Of a stretch of 64,000 nt of DNA, positions 33,561 to 45,112 are shown piece by piece (position 1 is the first letter of the stretch; each line of letters begins with the position of its first letter). Source of the DNA: Branchiostoma belcheri (Eukaryota > Chordata > Leptocardii > Amphioxiformes > Branchiostomatidae); assembly GCF_001625305.1 (NCBI RefSeq), contig NW_017804664.1:170617-234616 (forward strand), read 5' to 3'. The position numbers and the translations under genes are program-made. A model generated the notes under the pieces. It was not told the origin of the DNA. It saw nothing but the letters and a program-made list of their open reading frames with translations, and searched no databases.

Positions 33561-33907
33561 TTTGCAGATTTTTCAGTCCTTACCTTTCCCGATCTTGTCG
33601 AATTGCACAGTTATAAATGTTAGTGCCCTCCCAGGCCCACTCCCACCTCAGAGCTGTTTGATGTTATCACAAAACCGGCAGGAAACCTTTCTGTCCCTGC
33701 AACCTACTTGTATGACCCCCTCAACCATACTTTTTTCTTGTAAAAAAACAATATTTTGATCTATTTTGCATCTATATACTGTCGTTAGATTAATAGTAAG
33801 AGCATGTTAAGTTTAGACCATACATACATTTGTACAACGGTTTTTTTCTCAACAGTAAGGTTAAGGTTTTGCTGAATGGATTTGAGTATACAGACAGCCG
33901 TACTCAC

Positions 33908-34077
33908 CTGTTTAGTCTTGTCAGTGTTGTGTTATCCTCGTTTCCGCTAAGAGTAGAGAACAGCGGGTCTGTCCGTGAAAACGTGAGTTTCACCTGTAGG
34001 TTGGAGGTAAGACTGACGCTCCCAGCTCGCCTCTCGCACCTGCGGAAGTCCCCAGGTGTGACCTTACCTTTTGTACC
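33908..34077 (-). promoter_or_regulatory. Putative promoter and non-coding exon 1 of gene B
   Basis: Nearly identical to the block before gene A: TATA-like GGTACAAAAGG near 34067, donor AAACAG|GTGAGTAC at 33908. The first coding exon of B has a different 5' side (more like D and E), so splicing from here is less certain. Confidence 0.35.
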
Positions 34078-34533
34078 GCGCGGGGGCGTCTGGGAAGGGG
34101 GATTCTACAAACTAAATTTCGGCAAAAGGGTGACGTATTCGCTAAGCTTAGTCTGGAAATCAGACTGTTGGCAGGATCTGTCCCAGTGCAATGGGCGTAC
34201 TTTAAGTCTAGAGATATGCCTCGTAAAACCAAATGTAAAAAGCCTGTTTATGTGAGAGGCGGTGAAGCTTGTCCTAGAATGGGCACATTATTCGACAATA
34301 ACTGATCTTAACGTTTCTGCCACGTAAATTTTGGTATTTCTTAATTTCATTATAAACAAATTGGTATTTCATAATTTCAATGGAAGACGAGCGGTTCTGC
34401 AAACTGTGCTTTGTTTGCTACACTCTTAACGAGGAAGATGATACATTTTTGTTATTTTGTCGCTAAGTTGTCCCACTGTTGTGTTCTAGCGAACCGTCGG
34501 TCGTGTGAGTCGGCCATGTTGTCCTTGATGACA

Positions 34534-34535
34534 AG

Positions 34536-34607
<72 letters not shown>

Positions 34608-34660
34608 AGTTTATTGTGGAACAATTGCATCGGGTACACTGTATGGCAAATAACACTTAA
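34534..34660 (-). mobile_element. Short element with (TCAA)n tail
   Basis: A (AATC)n tract (34534-34608) is followed by AGTTTATTGTGGAACAATTG and ACTGTATGGCAAA. The same module is at 35283-35345 and 52829-52880 with other simple-repeat tails, so it is the conserved 3' end of a minus-strand retroelement or SINE family. Confidence 0.5.
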
Positions 34661-35010
34661 TTACTATAAACTATTTCTACTAGCGTATTAATCTAACCTT
34701 ATCATTCAATACATGCACGTGTTATGATGGAATACTACGTATACATTTCACATTGTTATGACACTGTTTCTCTTGTGTATAGCATTATTTAAGTCCTACC
34801 CGGGCCGCGATAACGTTCGATAACGGGTTCCGGACCGGTCCGTACTTTACAGTTCCGCCCTAACCGCGTGCGCCGCTTTCGAAAATTCGAATACAGAATT
34901 CGGACGTTGGAATTGATATCGTTGCATTTTTTTTAATTCAGGGACGCCAAACTTGGGCTCATTTTGCATTAAAAGGAGTTTTTTCTTGGGTGGGTATGAC
35001 ATAAATAAAA

Positions 35011-35117
35011 TACAACACGGTGTATTCCGCATCGCCCTCGGTCCCGGCCCTCCCCTTTCGGCCGTCGGGCGATCCGACCGCACCTCGGGCGATACGGAAT
35101 ACCCCTGTTGTATTCTA
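35011..35117. mobile_element. Short foldback element
   Basis: AATACAACACGGTGTATTCC on the left is mirrored by GGAATACCCCTGTTGTATT on the right around a GC-rich centre. Confidence 0.5.
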
Positions 35118-35683
35118 AATGTATATTCTTGTCTTTCTTATGTGATTTCCTCTCTCTCCGAGTATTTTGGCAGAATTACAGACGCTGAAAAACTAAGAAT
35201 TGGAAAATGTTCAGGTTTATTATTGCCTGAAGTGATGATCAAGTTCAAATTTAGGTTTTCTTTTACTGATGCACATAACAGAAGAAGAAGGACTTTATTG
35301 CGCAACAGATGTAGCGGGTACAACGTATGGCAAAATATACATACATAATTGGTGATGCTAATATGCATACATACAATTAGTGATGCTAAAAATATCAGTT
35401 CTACTCACTGTACTAAGAATCTGGTCTACTTTATAAACAATGTATAACAATAAAGAGACACTAATTATACTGATCCAACATGACACATGTACAAATAATC
35501 CTGTTACCGACAGAAAGCGATATATTTATGCATTCATTAATTTATTTGTTTGGCACGCACACATAGCCAGGGCTGCCCAACTAGCCTGTGGCTATTGTAA
35601 AGGGCTAGCCCCGCTGACGAAGACATGTAAATCATGTGTCTCATTTGTCATGTTTAATGACTGTTCTTGCTAGTTGGCCGCCT

Positions 35684-38600
35684 CTAGGTAATCATCAAGG
35701 CGATACGAGCCAGAATCAGCGCCTGAAGTGTCTTTGCAACGTCAGGATGTTCAGTGTCCTCACCATGGATACTCCGCCACATCTGCAGTGCCTGTTCAAA
35801 ATAGCTGACAGCCTTTCTGTAATCACCAAGGGCCCAACACATGACACCCAAGTTGTTAAGTGACGAGGGGATGTCAGGATGTTCAGTGTTCTCACCATGG
35901 ATACTCCGACTCATCTGTAGTGCCTGTTCAAAATAGCTGACAGCCTTTCTGTAATCACCAAGGATCCCACATATGGCACCCAAGTTGTGAAGTGACATGG
36001 CGATGTCAGGATGTTCAGTGTCCTCACCATGGATACTTCGCCACATCTGTAGTGCCTGTTCATGATAGCTGACGGCTTTTCTGTAATCACCAAGTTTACT
36101 CCAGGCGTTACCCAAGTTGTTAAGTGAGTCGGCGATGTCAGGATGTTCAGTGCTCTCACCATGGATACTCCGCCTCATCTGTAGAGCTTGTTCGTGATAG
36201 CTGACAGCCTTTCTGTAATCACCAAGGGCCCAACACATGACACCCAAGTTGTTAAGTGACTTGGCGATGTCAGGATGTTCAGTGTTCTCACCATGGATAC
36301 TCCGAATCATCTGTAGTGACTGTTCAAAATAGCTGACAGCCTTTCTGTAATCACCAAGGATCCCACATATGGCACCCAAGTTGTGAAGTGACATGGCGAT
36401 GTCAGGATGTTCAGTGTCCTCACCATGGATACTTCGCCACATCTGTAGTGCCTGTTCATGATTGCTGACGGCTTTTCTGTAATCACCAAGTTTACTCCAG
36501 GCGTTACCCAAGTTGTTAAGTGAGTCGGCGATGTCAGGATGTTCAGTGCCCTCACCATGGATACTCCGCCTCATCTGTAGAGCTTGTTCGTGATAGCTGA
36601 CGGCCTTTCTGTAATCACCAAGGTTCCTGCAGGCGTTACCCAAGTTGTTAAGTGACGTGGCAATGTCAGGATGTTCAGTGTTCTCAACATGGATACTCCG
36701 CCACATCTGTAGTGCCTGTTCATGATAGCTGACGGCCTTTCTGTAATCACCAAGGTCACTCCAGGCGTTAGCCAAGTTGTTAAGTGACTTGGCGATGTCA
36801 GGATGTTCAGTGTTCTCACCATGGATACTCCGCAACATCTGTAGTGACTGTTCATGATAGCTGACAGCCTTTTTGTGATCACCAAGGTCACCCCAGGCGT
36901 TAGCCAAGTTGTTAAGTGACGCGGCGATGACAGGATGTTCAGTGTTCTCACCATGGATACTCCGCAACATCTGTAGTGACTGTTCATGATAGCTGACAGC
37001 CTTTCTGTGATCACCAAGGTCACCCCAGGCGTTAGCCAAGTTGTTAAGTGACGCGGCGATGACAGGATGTTCAGTGTTCTCACCATGGATACTCCGCAAC
37101 ATCTGTAGTGACTGTTCATGATAGCTGACAGCCTTTCTGTGATCACCAAGGTCACCCCAGGCGTTAGCCAAGTTGTTAAGTGACGCGGCGATGACAGGAT
37201 GTTCAGTGTTCTCACCATGGATACTCCGCAACATCTGTAGTGACTGTTCATGATAGCTGACAGCCTTTCTGTGATCACCAAGGACACTCCAAGCGTTAGC
37301 CAAGTTGTTAAGTGACGTGGCGATGTCAGGATGTTCAGTGTCTTCACCATGGATACTCCGCATCATCTGTAGTGACTGTTCATGATAGCTGACAGCCTTT
37401 CTGTGATCACCAAGGTGACCCCAGGCGGCACCCAAGTTGTTTAATAACCTGGTGATGTCGGGATGTTCAGTGTCTTCACCATAGATACTCCGCAACATCT
37501 GTAGTGTCTGTTCATAGTAGCTGACGGCCTTTCTGTGATCACCAAGGTCACTCCAGGCGCTACCCAAGTTGTTAAGTGACGTGGCGATGTCAGGATGTTC
37601 AGTGTCTTCACCATGGATACTCCGCAACATCTGCAGTGACTGTTCATGATAGCTGACGGCCTTTCTGTGATCACCAAGGTTTCTCCAGGCGGCACCCAAG
37701 TTGTTAAGTGACGCGGTGATGTCAGAATGTTCAGTGGCCTCACCATAGATACTCCGCCTCATTTGTAGTGACTGTTCATAATAGCTGACGGCCTTTCTGT
37801 GATCACCAAGGAGACTCCAGGCGGCACCCAAGCTGTTGAGTGACATGACGATGTCAGGATGTGGTGTTCCCTCGCCGTGTTTAGAAACCTCATCCTGTAG
37901 TGACACTTCCATGCATGATATTACCTTTTTGTACTCACACAGACTGTTATATACGGCTGCTTGTAAGTTTGGTGAGTTGTCAAACAGAACAGGAGGTTCT
38001 ACCGTCGATGCGTGAATTTTGACAAGTTGTGGAAGAAAAACCTTCAATGGCATTGCTGTGCTATGGTACCTCATCAGCTGTTTTGTATTTGAGAAGTAAA
38101 ACACTTTCTTTAACTTCTCCCCCATATCCGTATTAGCAGACATGGACGATAAGGCTGACATGTTCTCCACCTGTCCACGGTTGTTCATGTATGTCCGCAG
38201 CCTCAGTTCTGCTGAGATGCTGACCAGCACCATCAAGTGATGCGCGTTCTCACTGTTGATGACTCCTTTCTTGTGCATTTTCTTAATAGTCTCCCATATT
38301 GTGGTGGGTTGTATACCATAGAACAGTGCCCAACACGACACTGCAAGGGTCGAAAATCGGTAGATGTCTTTCTTCACATCTAGCAGTCTCGATGTTGGAT
38401 CTTCTAGTCTAAACGTTTTGACATTTGTTTTTTCATTCATTATAGCCATTGCCTGTAACACAGATAACACCTTATCACTACTCTGTAGTAGCTGAATCCA
38501 CATGGCGGAATACACATCGACAAAGTCCTGGTCTCCTGTGATCAAACACACATTCCCCAATATGGTGGCGAGATGGTAGCCTTTGTTTGAATGGAAAGTC

Positions 38601-41160
38601 GGGTCGTCTTGCATGATTTTGTCCAAGTAACGCTGCAAATCTGCTATTAAAACCTTTGTCATCTCGATTGGTGTGTGAATAAGTTCAGCTGCTTCACCCC
38701 TGCCCAGTGGAGTCTTGCATGCATGCGGCATGGCTCCGTCAAACGCGAACCCGCGCGGCGTTACAGAGTCGTAGAACCAGTTGTCCCGTGGGTCTTTGGA
38801 GGAGAAATCATTGAGCGACTTGATCGCCATGGCCGGGAGGATGGTTTCTCCCAGGTTGATGACTTTGAGATGCAGATAATGAGTGAGGTTGCGGAAATAC
38901 TTGACGTTACTCTCTGTTTCCTCCTCTATCAGGATAGCGAACTCCAGATCAGAGTACGGTGTTACTAACCATGTGGCCTGTGAACCCAGGCCTATCATGG
39001 CGTACTTACAGGGAGGGGGACCCATTACCTCCATGCATTCATCTACAAGGCCAGATATGAACGTTTTTCTCTGTTCAACAATTGTTGTTTGGAGTAATGT
39101 TATGATCGCTTCCGCTCTCTGCTTCTCCACTTCTCTTATCTCTGGATCATCGTCATCAAGACTATAAGGATCGATCTCCTGCTCGATTTTTTCGAGTTCA
39201 TCTTTCACTTGTTCTCGACTTTCCGTCAACGACATTTTGTGTTTCTCTGAGTCACTTTTGTCAATTACATGTTCGATCCCCAGCACGTGCTCAACAAATA
39301 ACTGGCTAACTTGTAGGATTGTTTGTTTGATGCCTTCTCTGTCTTCTGTCCTTGCTCTGACCAGTGCGGCATTACGGAGTGCTGCAGCCTTGGTGAAGTC
39401 ACTTCCGTCTTTCGACTTCTTTCCTCTTTCCAGGTAGACGTCGCTTAACCTGCACAGGGGCTCCGCCTCTTTCACGTATTGTTCTGTATTTGGTCCTAAG
39501 GAAACAACTATTTTAAATTATATAAACAAGATACTTGACTAGATTTTGTATTACTCGCTCATACCATGTATATCAAAGCGCACAAATATAAATTAGTAAG
39601 AAGTCTTCAAAGTGGTTTGTGTACGTTTTAGCACATCTCATAAGACATACAGAGGTCAATACTGTAATATTTTGTCTCTGGTTCATTGCAATGAAGCAAC
39701 ATTTTAAAAATGGTTCTATGAATCATACTTAAAGAAAAATATGCAAACGCACATTGGTATGCTTCAATCAGATTCTCAATTATTTGTGTTCCGACTTTTT
39801 TTTGTTACGTACGTTTCACATGGACGGCCCTGAGCGCAGCTGCAAAGTGCTTCTCTGCCGTGTCCAGGTCTCCAGTCTGCAGGGCTCTGCAGCCCTCCTG
39901 CAGCTGTTCTCTGTACACCCTAAAGCAAAGCGATCATTTAATACATACTTGCCGTAGAGTGAGAAATAATTGACGCAGTACTTAAGCATTGCCGAGGCGG
40001 ATTTCGATGCATTCATTTCAGATTTCTGCATGACACTGTGTTTTTTTGCGCTGCATAGAGATGGTTTACAAGTACTTTATCGAGGTGAAGCGTTTAGACT
40101 AATGTCCTTAATGTTGTATTGAACCACACCTTAACGTAATTCAAAACATGGGTAAGTTAGTTTTACAAAAGACAGGAAAACTAATTTGATGTAACTTACC
40201 TGGAATTGTCTTCTGTAGGGATGCCATGACCTTCAGAAATAGTCGAAGTGACCTTGTTAGGTCCAGTTGGCAGCCACCTGTTTGTGCTTTTGCCCCTCAT
40301 TAGCAACTAAAAGTAACATTTAAAGCAACCTCAATGTCTGAACTGACAATTGACCAAACTTTAATTTAACAATAGATTCAGAATTAGAAGTCTTAGCATC
40401 AGAAAGAATCTGATGAACATTTTGGCAACGGCACCAAAACACAAAATGTAAAACACTTACTCGTGTTCTTCTGTCCGCCATGTCTCTCCTGACTTTTGCT
40501 GCGTGCAGTAAGCGATGTGTGAGGACGGTTTTCCCATGTGGATCGTCACATCGCTCCAGGGCTGTGCTGTACAGGGCTGTAGCCTTGGTCAAGTGTCTGG
40601 GCTCCTTTAAGTCTCTTCCTCTCTTAAGGTTCACGTCTCCGAGACTTTTCATGGACTCTACTTCCAACAGATTGTTCTCCTGCACTATTCCTTCTACAAG
40701 AACCTTCGTGTAGCCCCCTATGATGGAATCCGTATAGCCACCGTTCGCCCGTTTCCTGTCCAAGTCTTGAAAGATTTCTGAAGTCCTCCCAACAGAATCA
40801 ATGCTTGTGTTCCTGGTTGATCCAGCTATGGGCGTTTTCTGCCTGAGTTTCTCGGCGAGTTTGACCCTATGTTGGAGAGACTCGCCTTCCCCCGGGTCCT
40901 CACACCGGAGCAGCGCGGCCCTGTACAGGTTCAGGCCCCGCTCCAAGTTCCGCGGAGCTTCGGTCTTGTGGAGTCTCCCTTTCTCCACGTTCAAGTCTCC
41001 CAGGCTCTTCAGTACCTCCACTTCCTGCAGCCTGTCCATATCAGACATGGCGGCCAGAAGGGCGCGGCCGTACCCCGTCTCGGCCAGGTCATACCTGTTA
41101 GCCGCCAAACCTCCGGCATTGCACGTCTGCAGGGAGAAGGGTCCCCGCAACACGCAGCAT
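35684..41160 (-). CDS. NTase-TPR gene C, 2-bp loss near the N-terminus
   Basis: Exons 40461-41160, 40200-40306, 39813-39919 and 35684-39495. The large exon is one open frame of 1271 codons with the NTase signature (GLGSQATW...YSDLEFAI) and 16 TPRs ending HPDVAKTL. Exon 1 is 700 bp against 702 in A: CA is missing near 41107 (GCCGCCAAACC for GCCGCCACAAACC). The usual ATG therefore runs into a stop after about 20 codons. A start at a later Met (the AAMSDM region) would restore everything downstream, so I call it a gene with a damaged start rather than a dead copy. Upstream flank, promoter block and SINE content resemble A and B. Confidence 0.7.
35749..37860 (-). repeat. TPR array C, 16 x 132 bp, with higher-order copies
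   Basis: Units 6, 7 and 8 are identical at the protein level ([14 protein letters not shown] type). Units 11-13 and 14-16 form two nearly identical three-unit blocks of 396 bp. Both show recent unequal exchange or gene conversion inside an exon. Confidence 0.95.
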
Positions 41161-41268
41161 GTTGTTCTGTAGACATTATATGAAAGGGACTAATAAATGG
41201 TGGCACATATTTGATTAGATTATGATAATAGACAGGGAGATTATTTGTGCGGTAGAACAATTAAAAGG

Positions 41269-41476
41269 GGTAGTGTGGCGTAGCGGCAGAGTGCTCGACT
41301 CGGAACCTAGAGGTCCCAGGTTCGAGTCCTGACATGCCACCGATCTTGTGCTCTTGGGGAAGGCACTTAGCACGACTTTACTCTCTTCGCTCAGGTGAAA
41401 ATGAGTATCGTATTGTCCCGTGTTGGTGGCGGCATTAATATAAGTTTGAAAAACTTAAGTGGAAATTATTAAAAAA
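41269..41476 (+). mobile_element. tRNA-derived SINE with 10-bp TSD
   Basis: AATTAAAAGG occurs at 41259-41268 and 41477-41486. The insert begins with A box TGGCGTAGCGGCAGAG and B box GGTTCGAGTCC and has the GGAAGGCACTTAGCAC body. The gene A flank at about 22316 is the empty site; gene B has a different SINE insertion a few bases away. Confidence 0.85.
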
Positions 41477-42659
41477 ATTAAAAGGTGCTTCAATTTTTTA
41501 AAGAATCTTTTAAGAAGTGAGAAACCACAAACCATTAAGGTTATGTAGATATGTGTCGTCTACCTTTTGAGGCAGCCAGATTTCAACTGTGAACTTTGCA
41601 GCAGGCAGATATGGGTGATGCAATCGCGCGGTAAATATTTAACTTCCACAAAAACTGTAGAACATTCGTGCGGGGTCGCGGTGTCACAATGATGTATTGG
41701 TAATAGGACAGTCCTGATTGGATCACATAGACACGTGATCATAGTCCAAAGTCGACCAATCACGCGCTAGTCAGGAGGTAAATATCACACGTCATGTTTA
41801 CCTTTGACCTCTGCTGTTGGTGGCGTCTGGCATAAAATATCTTACCAAAGATTGTCTCTTTCTTTCAAACAACAGTAACAACCGATTTGAAGTTATTTAA
41901 ACTTAAAAGCTTCTTCCTCATCTACTTCTTGCTCATGAACTACAAACACTACAATATGTCAGGTGACGTCATGCTTTGCAAAGTGTTTGGTCTGACTGTT
42001 AGCTGTACTTTGATCATAACAGTTCAAACAGATAAATAGTTCCATCACTATGTTCTGGATAGGGGAAACTTTGCCATTGAGCATTATGGCACATATGCCA
42101 CGGCACTAAACCACAAGTTAGTCGGAAATACCTTTGCATATACATTGTGATCAATAAAAACTTAGCCTGTTATAATTAAATCGTCCTTAGAAAAACAAAT
42201 ATTTGGGGCCTTAATTAGCGATTCGTAACGGAATTCCCCTGGCCTAGACTAGAGACTGATTGTGCAATACCTTCTTCTAACTTGGTCCTGATTGGATCAC
42301 ACAGACACGTGACCATAGTCCAAAGGCAATCAATCACGTGCCAGCAAGACGGGGAATATCACACGTCACATCCCTGTAGACTGTTCCTGCCCCCCGTGGT
42401 TTAGACACCCTACAACCTACGCCGCCGTACGGAAAACCACCACTCAGCAGATCAAATAGACACAAAAACTCTTTCATACCCAGAACTCTTTCGTCAATGT
42501 AAAGCCCGCGAAATCTTTGTGCTTGTGTTGTATATTTTATGTTGAGAGATTTTAACAATATCGGAAATTCGCTGTTTAAACTAATGGTATTTTAAATGTA
42601 ATGTTTTATGAATGAAATGTAAAATCAACCCAATTTAGTCTTGTCAAAGACTACAAAGT

Positions 42660-43620
42660 TGATTGCTTAATAAAGTTTACAAGACTGTTGTGTCTGGCCT
42701 GTAGAAACTCAAACAGTTTCTATTGACTTACAACACAAGTATGATAACCTGTGGAAAGTCCCGATCTTTATTATTGGTAGAATAAAACAATGTAATGTTT
42801 GAAACTCTACAATTTCTTACTCTTTATCTGCATGTACCAAGTTTTCTTGTTTAGACTTTGTGGCTATTAGATAATATAATAAATTTCTCGACTCTGTGAA
42901 AACTCTTGACGATTGGCACGTCGACGTCTGATCAAAACAGAATCGCAAAACTGTTGTGTCTGCCTTATGGAAACTCAAACAGTTTCTATTGACTTACCAA
43001 CAGTACTAATTAACTGACAAGTCAACAGTGGAAAGTCCCATGTTTGTTGAAATTCAAGCTGGTATAGTATAACAAACAATAATTACCAGAGATGTTTTGA
43101 CTTTCCTATATGCTTTATCTGCACATTGTACGTGTACCAAATTTCTTCCTAAGACATTGTGGTCATTAGCTGCTATTGTAACAGTAATAATTATTGTTTA
43201 TCTAGGTGTTGTTCTCGATTGAGAACTTTAAGAAAACACTTGAGGTAGCATAAGTCATGGGAATCCCCTGAGCATGTTGGATCAAACACAGAGTCACAAG
43301 ACTGTTATGTCTGACCTATGGAAACTCAAACAGTTTCTATTGACTTTCCAGCAGTACTCATTAACTGACAAGTCAACAGTGGAAAGTCCCTGTTCGTAGA
43401 CCTTCAAGGTGCTAATATGATAAAACAACGTACGCAGGAGATGCATAAGACTCTACACTTCCTTACACCTTATCCGCAATTGTACCAAATTTTCTTGCTG
43501 AGACATTAGAATAGATGTTTTTTGTCTAAGTGTTGTTCTCGACTCTGTGAAAACACTTGGCGACTGGCATGAGTCATGGGGAATCACCTCAGCATGTTGT
43601 TTTGCAGATTTTTCAGTCCA
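42660..43620. repeat. Spacer repeat, about three copies (C-D spacer)
   Basis: AAACTCAAACAGTTTCTATTG recurs near 42706, 42970 and 43323 in the same approximately 300-350-bp unit as in the B-C spacer. Confidence 0.75.
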
Positions 43621-43941
43621 TACCTTTCCCGATCTTGCTGAATTGCACAGTTATAAATGTTAGTGCCTTCCCAGGCCCACCCCCACCTCAGAGCTGTTTT
43701 ATGTTATCATAAAACTGGCAGGAAAACTTTCTGTCCCTACAACCTACATGTATGACCCCCTCAACCATACTTTTTTCTTGTACAAAACACTATTTTGATC
43801 TATTTTGCATCTATATACTGTCGTTAGATTAATAATAACATCACGTTAAGTCTAGACCATGCTATACCTACATTTGCTTTTCTTAACAGTAAGCTAAAGG
43901 TGTTGCTGAATGTGTTCGAGTATACGGACAGCCGTACTCAC

Positions 43942-44111
43942 CTGTTTAGTCTGGTCAATGCTGTGTTATCCTCGTTTCCGGTAAGAGAAGACAACAGCGG
44001 GTCTGTCCGTAAAAACGTGAGTTTCACCTTTAGGTTGGAGGTAAGACTGACGCTCCCAGCTCGCCTCTCGCACCTGCGGAAGTCCCCAGGTGTGACCTCA
44101 CCTTTTGTACC
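43942..44111 (-). promoter_or_regulatory. Putative promoter and non-coding exon 1 of gene C
   Basis: Third copy of the TATA-like GGTACAAAAGG block with the AAACAG|GTGAGTAC donor at 43942. Gene C retains the AACAACATG acceptor context seen in gene A. Confidence 0.4.
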
Positions 44112-45112
44112 GCGCGGGGGCGTCTGGGAAGGGGGCTTTCACGAACTATTTTTGGGCTGAAGGGTGACGTATTCGTTTATGTAAATGTTTTAAGGGGGTT
44201 TGTCTCATTGATTATGGAAATTAGGTCATAATTAACGTAATCTAGTTTAATTTATTGTTTTCTAAACTCAAATTACAATATTTTGCTTGTGAAATTCCTA
44301 TCCTTTGATTCAACATGTCCTTATTAATCATGAAAAATACCTCTATATTAACATAATATATTTACTCTATTTACAGCAACTATTCTATATGGTGATTTGT
44401 AGAAGTGTGACACAGATTTAAAACTGTTCAGCTTGTGTAATTTATTTAGAATAATTGTATCTGTTTATATCATATATTTTTTAGAATAATTGGATGTGTT
44501 TATATTATACATTTTTTTAGAATAATTGTATCTGTTTATATGTGTAACCTTACTTGTTGTCCCGAATGGTGTACCTGTTACGGTATATATGTAACGTTAC
44601 TTGTTGTATGTTGACCTACGTTTATCAACCTTTGCTGCCTGTAAGTCTGTGTAATGTGTTGTTTGCATTTAAAATGAATAAACATAATACATAGTGATGT
44701 TAACCTTACACATGTCACAAGGTATAAAATTCCCTTTATTCATATAAGAAATCACAGATTTGTCGCAGGCCGAGAATACAATACTCGAACCCTTACCAAC
44801 TGTCTGCTCCTCCTGTCACGAGTCTCTAGTCTTGAATCTTTCTTGTCTGTTTCGCCCAGTCTCTTTATTCTGTATTGTCTTGTTGTTTGTTTCCTGTCTC
44901 TTTATTCTATATTGTTTCTTTGTTATCTTGAATGTATGGCTGTTTAATTTTATAAAGGGACCGGGGGGTTAAGAATCGTGAGCAGTTTTGACCGTGTCAG
45001 TATTTTATTGCCTCGCTAAAGATTATGCAATATCATCAATTGAATTTTATTTCATATGCAAATGCCATCATATAGTTTCATTATGATTAACTCTCGACCA
45101 CGTTTCTAGTGA

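Noticed and set aside
36571..37350. Alternative-frame ORFs in TPR arrays (reading like [16 protein letters not shown])
   Set aside because: A 132-bp unit without a stop in a second frame gives an open shadow through the whole array. The TPR frame is the one with recognisable protein.
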